Below, piece after piece: positions 57,031-64,000 of a stretch of 64,000 nt of DNA. Within the stretch, counting starts at the first letter, position 1, and each line of letters begins with the position of its first letter. Made by a program: the position numbers and the translations under genes. The notes under the pieces are model-generated. The model saw nothing but the letters and a program-made list of their open reading frames with translations, was not told where the DNA came from and made no database searches. The stretch is from Pirellulaceae bacterium. GTDB lineage: Bacteria; Planctomycetota; Planctomycetia; Pirellulales; Pirellulaceae. The DNA is taken from NCBI GenBank assembly GCA_019636375.1, contig JAHBXS010000001.1, positions 62,001 through 126,000 on the forward strand, in the 5' to 3' direction.

Positions 57031-58077
57031 ATGAGTCTAAAAAAAGTTGCAGTTTATTTGAGTTTGCTTTTAGCGATTGGCTCTTTCGCCGTCGTCGGGT
57101 GTGATCCCAACTCGGGGGCCGGTGCTGCCAAATCCAGCGATTCGCTTCGCTTCATTCCGATGGGGACCGCACCCAGTGGCGGGGCCTTTTTCGATGTCGG
57201 AAACGCGATTGCGTCCGTGATCAATGAGAATCGTGGCGATGCTAAATGGAACGTGCAGCCTTCAGCAACAAAAGGGACTCAACAGAATATCCGCATGTTG
57301 GACAAAGGCGAAGCGATGCTCGGGATGTCCAATGCCGCGATTAGCTATTTCGCAGCGCGAGGTGAAGGAGTCTGGGAAAAGCCATACGAGATTCGGGCCG
57401 TCGCGACGCTTGCTCCCAACGTTGGCTTATTCATCGCCAAACGGGAGTCAGGAATCAAAACGGTGGCTGATCTGAAAAACAAACGAGTGGCCGTTGGCCC
57501 ATCGGGTGCGGGGTTTGAAACATTTCTCGGTCCGCTTTTGACGGCTCACGGCGTCACCTATACGGATGCGGCAAAGGAATTCACTCCGGTTGCCGCTGAT
57601 TACACGACGGCGGTCCAGTTGCTCGGTGACGGAAACATCGACGCGGCCTTTGTCGGTGGAGCGATTCCCGTCGCCGCGATTACCCAGGCGACTAGTACGA
57701 TGGAAATTCAGTTTCTGACCTTTGATGAAGAGGTTAGGAAAAAACTGATTGCTGACTATCCATTCTTCAATGATGCAACCATCCCTGCAAAAAATGCCAC
57801 CGGGCAACCGACTTACAAGGGACTTGAACAAGATTTGCCCGCGATCAATGTCGGTTCGATGCAACTGCTTACCCATAGCAACGTCAGTGAAGAAATCGTC
57901 TACCAACTCACCAAAATAATTTGGGAAAGTCGGGATGCCATTGTGGCACGACATCCCGCCGGTCGCGCGATCAACGAGCAGAATGTGGCCCGCGACGTAG
58001 GGACCGAATTTCATCCTGGCGCGATTCGGTATTACCAAGAGATAGGACTTTGGAAGTCACTCAATGGGACTGAGTAA
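57031..58077 (+). CDS. TAXI-family TRAP transporter substrate-binding lipoprotein
   Basis: 348 residues. GGAGGG precedes the ATG at 57031. A signal sequence ends in a lipobox-like VVGC (Cys24), so it is probably lipid-anchored. The body shows TAXI features: FIPMGTAPSGGAFFDVGNAIASVIN, QPSATKGTQQNIRMLDKGEAMLG and KNKRVAVGPSGAGFETF. TAXI proteins bind organic acids or amino acids for TRAP carriers. It overlaps the permease gene by 14 bp. Confidence 0.93.
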   Translation: MSLKKVAVYLSLLLAIGSFAVVGCDPNSGAGAAKSSDSLRFIPMGTAPSGGAFFDVGNAIASVINENRGDAKWNVQPSATKGTQQNIRMLDKGEAMLGMSNAAISYFAARGEGVWEKPYEIRAVATLAPNVGLFIAKRESGIKTVADLKNKRVAVGPSGAGFETFLGPLLTAHGVTYTDAAKEFTPVAADYTTAVQLLGDGNIDAAFVGGAIPVAAITQATSTMEIQFLTFDEEVRKKLIADYPFFNDATIPAKNATGQPTYKGLEQDLPAINVGSMQLLTHSNVSEEIVYQLTKIIWESRDAIVARHPAGRAINEQNVARDVGTEFHPGAIRYYQEIGLWKSLNGTE

Positions 58078-60367
58078 ATGGTTGGTAACGGCGCTCAGCG
58101 TATTACTGTGCGCTTTCACCATTTTATTTGTAAACTTTAATGTCTTGTTGCCGCAATCGGCACTGGCGCTGTTTGCGATGTTCGGGTTGGTGCTCTGTTT
58201 TTTGAGCACCCCTGCTTGGAAAAAAACACCCCCAACTGAAGTCGCTGGACAAATCGCAGAACCGACCGCAGTGTCTTGGTGGATTCGATTCGATCGCGTG
58301 AGCAGTTGGTTGGCGGCGTTGTTGAGCGTGGTTTGTTTCGGCTACATTTTCGTGCAAACGGAGCCGGTGTTTTCGCAGTTTTGGCCGGAGAGTTCAATTT
58401 TCACTCGCCCGGTTTCTTTGCCGGAACGGTCGGGAGACGAAACGAGTTTGGACTATTGGATCGGGCTGATGGGTTTGGCTTTGGTCCTAGAGGCGACGCG
58501 GCGGACAATTGGCTGGATTGTTCCAGCCCTGGCAATATTGTTTGTCCTGCATTCTTATTTCGCACCACAACTTCCTGATTGGCTATTGCCCCATCAGGGA
58601 CAAACGCCCAAACAAATTGTGAGCGTGACCTTTTTGCAATCGCTGGGGGTCTTGGGGCCCGCGACGAGTGTGATGTTCAAGTTTGTCTTTTTGTTTGTGG
58701 TGTTTGGGGCATTTTTAGAAATGTCTGGGGCGACTCAGTTCATCATAGATTTTTCACAAAAAATGTTTCACAACAGCGTTGGTGGAGCGGCGAAAATTTC
58801 GGTGTTGTCGAGTGGGCTGATGGGCTCGCTGTCTGGCAGTGCGGTTGCCAACGCGGTAACGACAGGGACGTTTACGATTCCGATGATGCGCACCTCCGGG
58901 TTTCGTTCTCATGAAGCGGCGGCTGTGGAAGCAGCGGCGGGATCGGGGGGAGCGATGATGCCTCCGGTGATGGGAGCCGCAGCTTATATGATGCTCGAGT
59001 TCGTCGAAAATCTGACTTTCCTGGAAGTGGTCAAAGCAGCCTTGATTCCGGCGATTTTGTATTACTTGTCTCTGTTCTTTATCGTGCATTACACAGCGAA
59101 ACGGCGAATTGCAGAAGGAGTAACGCAAACAGCTTATGCCGCCAAGGCGATCTCCGTTTACGAAGGGGTCATCTTCTTCGGTGCGTTGGCTTTTCTGGTT
59201 GTTTTGTTGATCGCGGGATTCTCACCCTTTAAGGCCGTGACGGGTTCGCTGATTTTGATCACGGTACTGTCATTGTTTCGCGGTTCACTTCAGGTGTCTT
59301 CCGCCGCGCGGTGGATGGCGTTGGGGGCATTTCTATTGGCAGCCGTGGTACACCAAGGAACGTATGCGTTGCAAGACACCGCGCTTGGCCGTCATGATTT
59401 CGTCCGCGCGTTTTTGGCGACGGGTTGGTATCACCCAGACGGATTTTTGTCGTGGCGATTGGCTTTTGAGTCCCTCTTAAGCTCCGGGATTTTCGGCGTG
59501 TTGGGAATGATGGCATTTGGACTGTGGCACGCGGCTTGGAGAGAACCGTTGCTAAAAGCGCTGAAGAGCGCCGCCGTCAATGGAATCCCTTTGATTGCCG
59601 CGAGTGCTTGTGTAGGGATCATCATTGGAATCGTTCAATCAACACCGATGGCAAACGATTTTAGCGCAGCGATCAAAAGTGTCATTGATGGAACACCGGT
59701 GGTGGGTTGGTTCATCGATTTGGAACAAGCTCCCGGATGGATATTGAATTGGGTTAAGGAACTCAATTTATTTATCGCGTTGTGCGGAATCATGGCATGT
59801 TCGATTGTCTTGGGGATGGGTGTTCCGTCAGTGGTCTGCTATTTACTGATGGCGACGTTGATGGGTTCGTTACTTGGTGAGTTGGGAGTTCCGGCGTTAG
59901 CGGCGCACATGTTCATTTTCTATTATGGGATGATGTCGATGGTGACACCCCCAGTGGCATTGGCAGCTTACGCAGCAGCTTCATTGGCCCAAGCGCCGAT
60001 CATGAAAACGTCGTTCACGGCTTTTCGATATTCACTGGTTGGGTTTGCATTGCCGTTCATGTTCATTTATCAACCGGCATTGCTCCTCCTTTCTCGTCCG
60101 GAGAACTCCTTGGATTGGGCCGATGTGGCCATGGCGGTTGTCTCTGCGGGTTTAGGTGTTTACGCCTTGTCGCTGGCGGTCACAGGGTACTTTCGAAGCC
60201 AACTCTCGACGCTTGCGAGACTGGGATTAGTCTTGGCTGCCGTCTTGTTGTTATGGCCGAGCATCGGCGGGTTCATGGTTGGACTGGCAATCAATTTGGT
60301 GGGATTCGGGCTTTTGGTTGGAGTTTTGGCAACTTCTAAAAAAGGGCTGATTGAAATCCGCACTTGA
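58064..60367 (+). CDS. TRAP transporter fused permease (DctQ-DctM)
   Basis: 767 residues with some 16-18 hydrophobic segments. The small 4-TM part (about 10-180) is fused to the large DctM-like part. Hallmarks are FGAFLEMSGATQFIIDF, SGLMGSLSGSAVANAVTTG and EAAAGSGGAMMPPVMGAAAYMM. In the second half, GMGVPSVVCYLLMA and MSMVTPPVALAAYAAASLAQ follow. Ion-coupled uptake with the preceding lipoprotein. ATG 58064 lies inside the end of that gene, so translation is coupled. Confidence 0.94.
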   Translation: MGLSKWLVTALSVLLCAFTILFVNFNVLLPQSALALFAMFGLVLCFLSTPAWKKTPPTEVAGQIAEPTAVSWWIRFDRVSSWLAALLSVVCFGYIFVQTEPVFSQFWPESSIFTRPVSLPERSGDETSLDYWIGLMGLALVLEATRRTIGWIVPALAILFVLHSYFAPQLPDWLLPHQGQTPKQIVSVTFLQSLGVLGPATSVMFKFVFLFVVFGAFLEMSGATQFIIDFSQKMFHNSVGGAAKISVLSSGLMGSLSGSAVANAVTTGTFTIPMMRTSGFRSHEAAAVEAAAGSGGAMMPPVMGAAAYMMLEFVENLTFLEVVKAALIPAILYYLSLFFIVHYTAKRRIAEGVTQTAYAAKAISVYEGVIFFGALAFLVVLLIAGFSPFKAVTGSLILITVLSLFRGSLQVSSAARWMALGAFLLAAVVHQGTYALQDTALGRHDFVRAFLATGWYHPDGFLSWRLAFESLLSSGIFGVLGMMAFGLWHAAWREPLLKALKSAAVNGIPLIAASACVGIIIGIVQSTPMANDFSAAIKSVIDGTPVVGWFIDLEQAPGWILNWVKELNLFIALCGIMACSIVLGMGVPSVVCYLLMATLMGSLLGELGVPALAAHMFIFYYGMMSMVTPPVALAAYAAASLAQAPIMKTSFTAFRYSLVGFALPFMFIYQPALLLLSRPENSLDWADVAMAVVSAGLGVYALSLAVTGYFRSQLSTLARLGLVLAAVLLLWPSIGGFMVGLAINLVGFGLLVGVLATSKKGLIEIRT

Positions 60368-60420
60368 GTGGGTCACAATGGTCTTTTCGTTTTTTGAAAT
60401 CATTTACAGGAGAATTTTTC

Positions 60421-61758
60421 GTGGCACGACGTTCATCGGAAACCAATAAAACTCGTCGGGATTTTTTGCAAGCAACTGGAGCTGCGGTCGCGGTGGTGGC
60501 AGTAGCAACTCCTCAATTCGCGCGTGGTGGTGTGCATCTCAGCGGCTCCGACACGATTCGAATCGGGCTGGTGGGCTGCGGCGGTCGCGGTTCAGGTGCG
60601 GCGATCCATGCCCTAAATACGCAAAGCGGAAACGTGGAACTTGCTGCAGTCGCCGATGTTTTTGACCGGCGCATTCGCCAAGCGGTTTCGGGAGCCCGCA
60701 AGGAACACGAAGGGAAGGTTACGGTTTCTGACGATTCGACCTTTTCAGGTTTCGATGCTTATCGTCGGCTTTTGGACAGCGATATTGATCTGGTGATTCT
60801 CGCGACGCCACCCGGATTTCGCCCGGCACAATTCGAAGCGGCAATCGAGGCTGGAAAGCACGTTTTCATGGAAAAACCGGTGGCCGTGGACGCTCCTGGT
60901 GTTCGACGAATTCTGGCCGCAACCGAGGTCGCCAAACAAAAGGGTTTAGCGGTTGGTGTGGGACTTCAGCGGCGCCACGAAAGGGCCTATCGTGAGACGA
61001 TCGCCGAGCTACAAGAAGGTGCTATCGGCGATTTCATTTTGGGCCGAGCGTATTGGAATCAAGGAAGTCTTTGGGTGGTCCCCAAAGAAGCTGGCGAATC
61101 AGAATTGCAGCACCAGATCCGCAACTGGCTGTATTTTAATTGGCTTTCCGGTGACCACATTGTCGAGCAACACATTCACAATCTTGATGTGATTAATTGG
61201 GTGAATGACAACTATCCTGTGTCGGCTCGCGGGATGGGGGGACGCCAAGTTCGCGTGGGAGCTCGACATGGTGAGATTTTTGACCACCATGCCATCGAGT
61301 ATACCTATGCCAATGGAATGGTGATGCTGAGCCAATGCCGGCAAATTCCTGATTGCTGGAATGCCGTGAGCGAACATGTACATGGCACCAAAGGCTATTG
61401 CGACATTGCGGGAGGCGTGATTTACGATCACGACGGCAAAGAAATTTTCCGCACAAAGGGTTCCCGCGATGGTCATCAACAAGAGCATCACGATCTGTTC
61501 GCTGACTTGCGGAGTGGCATTATCCCGAACGAAGGGGAGTATGGAGCGAAGAGTACGATGACCGCGATTATGGGGCGGCTTGCCACCTACACGGGACGGC
61601 AAATCGGTTGGGATGAAGCTCTCAACTCAAACGTTTCGCTGGCAAATCTCGATTCAATTAAGAATTTCGACGATCCCGCTCCCGTATCTCCCAATGACAA
61701 AGGCGAATATGATTATCCCTTACCGGGAGTCGGTGTCGAAAATTATATTGACTGGTAA
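60421..61758 (+). CDS. Tat-exported Gfo/Idh/MocA-family oxidoreductase
   Basis: 445 residues. GTG 60421 has AGGAG upstream. The N-terminus carries the twin-arginine motif TRRDFLQAT, then a hydrophobic core ending near ARGG. The Rossmann motif GLVGCGGRGSG and HVFMEKPVAVD (family Lys) support NAD(P)-dependent chemistry on sugars. The C-terminal domain contains EQHIHNLDVINW. Exported members are common in planctomycetes and may act on sulfated or complex polysaccharides; substrate unknown. Its last 39 bp overlap the convergent propeller gene. Confidence 0.93.
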   Translation: MARRSSETNKTRRDFLQATGAAVAVVAVATPQFARGGVHLSGSDTIRIGLVGCGGRGSGAAIHALNTQSGNVELAAVADVFDRRIRQAVSGARKEHEGKVTVSDDSTFSGFDAYRRLLDSDIDLVILATPPGFRPAQFEAAIEAGKHVFMEKPVAVDAPGVRRILAATEVAKQKGLAVGVGLQRRHERAYRETIAELQEGAIGDFILGRAYWNQGSLWVVPKEAGESELQHQIRNWLYFNWLSGDHIVEQHIHNLDVINWVNDNYPVSARGMGGRQVRVGARHGEIFDHHAIEYTYANGMVMLSQCRQIPDCWNAVSEHVHGTKGYCDIAGGVIYDHDGKEIFRTKGSRDGHQQEHHDLFADLRSGIIPNEGEYGAKSTMTAIMGRLATYTGRQIGWDEALNSNVSLANLDSIKNFDDPAPVSPNDKGEYDYPLPGVGVENYIDW

Positions 61759-63102
61759 TTCGGTCGATTCGGCAGTTGGTGTCTCCGTCTGCAGGCCGAC
61801 GCATACCAGGTATTCCTGACGGGTTACTGAGCTTGAGTCAGCCACGCGGAGAACCAATCGCTGCTTGTGAACGGCAATGGATGCAAACTGCTCATCACCG
61901 GTTTGATTGCGGGCGACTTCTTGGTAACGAGCCTGATCTGGCTTTATCACGTAAGTCGTTCCCAATTCATTCGAAATGAATAGGTGTCCTGCGGCATAAA
62001 CGGGGGAGGCTGACTCGCCCCCCTTCAATCGCTTTGACCAGTGCTCGGCTCCAGTTTCGGCATCCCAGCAGTACAAAATGCCCCCTTCCGCAAAGCCGTA
62101 AACCTCATCTCCAACAACGATGAGTGATTGTTCATAACATTTGACGCGGTTCTCCCATTTAATTTTGGCGGCCCCACTCAAATCAATCGCCAAGGTTTGA
62201 TTGGCCGGAAAGCCGCCACTCGCAAAGGCAACATTTCGTTTTTGATTCCAAACCATCGTGCCGCACGAGACCTCCCAAGACGCGGGGATTTTCCACAACT
62301 CCTTCCCCGTATTCGGCTCGTACCCAGCGACAATGCTCCCGCCCGATAACAACAATTGTTCTCGACCACCAATTTCAGCAATCACCGGCGTGCTGTAACT
62401 GGTCTTCAATGGACGCTTGATCCGTCGTTGCACTTGTCCATCTTTTGGGTCGAGGAAAAGGACGACTGCATCCGCCTCTGTCTCGGTTGTGACGAGCAAA
62501 GTGTTTTGATGGATGATCAACGAGGCACCATTACCGAAAAAGTATTTTGCGGGCACAAATTTCGCAACTCGTTTTTCCCACAAAATTTTGCCGTTGGCGA
62601 TTTCCAAGGCCGCAACCTGAACCGAGTCTTCGTTGGTAAAGGTGGCAAATACAATTCCTGGCAACAAAGCGACACTAGCGGAGGCGTGAGTATTTGTCGG
62701 GTGAATGCGGGCCAAGAAGTTGCCCTGGTTGACGGTTTGTTCCCAGATCAAGACGCCGGTCTCCTCGTCGAAGCATAGAACGCTTTGTGTTTGGTTTTCT
62801 ACATTGGCAGTGGTCAAAAAAATCCGACCTTGCCCAATAATTGGAGAAGAATGCCCTCTTCCTGGCACCGCGACTCGCCAGAGGATGTTTTCACCAGTCG
62901 CCAAGTTCCATTGCATTGGCGGATTTTCGCTTTCGGGAGCTATGCCGTTTCCGAAGGGACCCCGCCAAGGCCAATCTACTGCTGTCTCGACCTCGCCATC
63001 GGGCAATTGAATCGAGGATCCCAATGCGATTTTTGGCGAGTTAAATAATATGCTGCCCAAGAAAAGGGACAGGTAGGTCAATTTGAAAACGATCTGTTTC
63101 AT
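61720..63102 (-). CDS. Exported PQQ-like beta-propeller protein
   Basis: 460 residues; signal peptide to about residue 29. Repeated WD-like blades of the PQQ type include DWPWRGPFGNGIAPE, VLCFDEETGVLIWEQTV, ALEIANGKILWEKRV and YCWDAETGAEHWSKRL. No PQQ-enzyme catalytic residues can be assigned, so it is likely a binding propeller of the outer envelope. It is convergent with the oxidoreductase and overlaps its 3' end by 39 bp. Confidence 0.9.
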   Translation of the reverse strand: MKQIVFKLTYLSLFLGSILFNSPKIALGSSIQLPDGEVETAVDWPWRGPFGNGIAPESENPPMQWNLATGENILWRVAVPGRGHSSPIIGQGRIFLTTANVENQTQSVLCFDEETGVLIWEQTVNQGNFLARIHPTNTHASASVALLPGIVFATFTNEDSVQVAALEIANGKILWEKRVAKFVPAKYFFGNGASLIIHQNTLLVTTETEADAVVLFLDPKDGQVQRRIKRPLKTSYSTPVIAEIGGREQLLLSGGSIVAGYEPNTGKELWKIPASWEVSCGTMVWNQKRNVAFASGGFPANQTLAIDLSGAAKIKWENRVKCYEQSLIVVGDEVYGFAEGGILYCWDAETGAEHWSKRLKGGESASPVYAAGHLFISNELGTTYVIKPDQARYQEVARNQTGDEQFASIAVHKQRLVLRVADSSSVTRQEYLVCVGLQTETPTAESTELPVNIIFDTDSR

Positions 63103-63308
63103 GTTATTACAAGGGTCACTTGGTGAAATTGGCCAACAAAGCGAAACACACTGCTAGCGGAGTTCCGGTTAGGCAAACCAGGCAAGACAAACTTATTGTC
63201 TCGAAAATTTTCGATTTACCAAGGATGACAGTACGATCAATTTGGTAATGATTGATGAGCCTCGGCTCCGCGATTCTCATTGAATTGTAACAAAGTAAGG
63301 GATTTAGA

Positions 63309-63890
63309 ATGTCGACGCGTTCGCTGAAATTCACGGCTTTTGTCAGTTGCATGTTACTCGGATCAATCGCCCTTGGGCAATCTGACACACGAATTCGCGA
63401 TCCCTTTGCGAACGTACCAAATGCGTTTACTCAAGAGTACGTTCAAAAAATCGAAAATGATCGGGCAACAATTCCTGCTCAGCAAGTCTCCCAACCTAGA
63501 CTCGCTCCCAAACTCGATGTTGCTCCAACACAAAACCAACAACCGGTCTTTGAGCAAAATTCCGAGCGGATCGTCATGAGTGGCGACGTGCAATGGGCGA
63601 ATCATTTGGTGGGGAACAACTATCCGAAATTTGGTGATAACACTGGCCATCTCCCTCCGGGAACCGCTGGTCACTTCATGTTCTCCAGCGCTCGCCAAAA
63701 ACGCAACTACTTGGGTGGCTCCGACTTCGATTCGATTCCTTGCAACGATTGCGCTTGTGACGAATGGCAAAATTTCTGCCAATGCGACAACTGCCGCACT
63801 CAGTGGGGCGCCGATTTCTGGCGTCCTCGTTGGGGCAGTTGGTTCCATCACGGCTCGAAACACGGTTGTTGGAACGGAAATTGTAAATAG
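63309..63890 (+). CDS. Small exported Cys-rich hypothetical protein
   Basis: 193 residues; signal peptide to about residue 23 (SIALGQS). The mid-region is polar. The C-terminus is rich in Cys, Trp and His: CNDCACDEWQNFCQCDNC and then HGCWNGNC, with eight Cys in about 50 residues. It could bind metal or be disulfide-stapled in the periplasm. Family not recognised. The 206-bp upstream spacer shows no other feature. Confidence 0.75.
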   Translation: MSTRSLKFTAFVSCMLLGSIALGQSDTRIRDPFANVPNAFTQEYVQKIENDRATIPAQQVSQPRLAPKLDVAPTQNQQPVFEQNSERIVMSGDVQWANHLVGNNYPKFGDNTGHLPPGTAGHFMFSSARQKRNYLGGSDFDSIPCNDCACDEWQNFCQCDNCRTQWGADFWRPRWGSWFHHGSKHGCWNGNCK

Positions 63891-63911
63891 GCCGACTTGG
63901 CTGTCGAAAGC

Positions 63912-63938
63912 AAAGTCCCATGTTGTTCATGGTACTTT
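63912..63938 (+). terminator. Hairpin after the Cys-rich gene, possible terminator
   Basis: AAAGT-C-CCATG, loop TTGTT, CATGG-T-ACTTT: ten pairs with one central mismatch. It lies 21 bp after the stop but lacks a U-tract, so intrinsic termination is uncertain. Confidence 0.35.
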
Positions 63939-64000
63939 CGAGGTAGGCCTTGGACAAAAGCTCCAATTCGATTTCGCTAGGATTTAGATTCTAACGGCCA

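Noticed and set aside
1-64000. tRNA, rRNA, CRISPR arrays, transposases, prophage genes
   Set aside because: Looked for by eye on both strands; no array of spaced repeats, no tRNA-like cloverleaf core and no transposase motif was found. A covariance search could still find a missed RNA.

Overview
The window most likely comes from a planctomycete chromosome (Pirellulales/Rhodopirellula-like). This is inferred from gene content: many exported trypsin-fold/PDZ proteins, a Tat-targeted Gfo/Idh/MocA oxidoreductase, a PQQ-type beta-propeller, an HTTM protein, a SelD-oxidoreductase fusion, the proposed homoserine kinase beside hom, and a large secretin with TPR-like repeats. Gene density is moderate, starts are ATG, GTG or TTG, and many genes lack a clear Shine-Dalgarno. 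No rRNA, tRNA, CRISPR array, prophage or intact insertion sequence was seen.

Layout. (1) 75-6400: a divergent pair made of a CHAT-NACHT membrane protein (minus) and a caspase-like/alpha-beta-hydrolase protein (plus). The second is split by an in-frame TAG. This is the best candidate in the window for an unusual system, possibly stress- or phage-triggered proteolysis. (2) 6401-7752: gene-poor, with a heptanucleotide repeat, GGTGGGTGGC repeats and a candidate small RNA with its own terminator on the minus strand. (3) 7753-14505: carA, hom, the apgM-like proposed homoserine kinase, a CinA-like protein with a worn C-terminal domain, and folC. (4) 14790-19466: a three-gene ABC exporter operon. (5) 19478-22464: a SelL-type redox protein, a protein kinase and accD on the minus strand. 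(6) 22761-28758: a zinc-ribbon membrane protein, a secretin, a sugar isomerase-like protein and a small membrane protein.

(7) 28802-37669: a tightly packed six-gene minus-strand operon of exported proteins. It holds one intact HtrA-like protease and two related proteins that have lost catalytic residues. (8) 37670-42583: a loose accessory region of small genes (VOC, DUF998-like, small membrane proteins) with inverted repeats. (9) 42584-51124: a channel-like protein, the SelD fusion, large membrane proteins and csrA. (10) 51165-56839: a thioredoxin-TPR protein, a small HEXXH protein, a second active/degenerate trypsin-fold pair and an exported EEP-family hydrolase. (11) 57031-63890: a TAXI-TRAP transporter, a Tat oxidoreductase, a PQQ-like propeller protein and a Cys-rich exported protein.

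A recurrent theme is an active enzyme next to a catalytically dead relative. The two trypsin-fold loci, the hydrolase half of the caspase protein, the CinA C-terminus and the C-terminal hydrolase-like domain of the 642-residue protein all show this.
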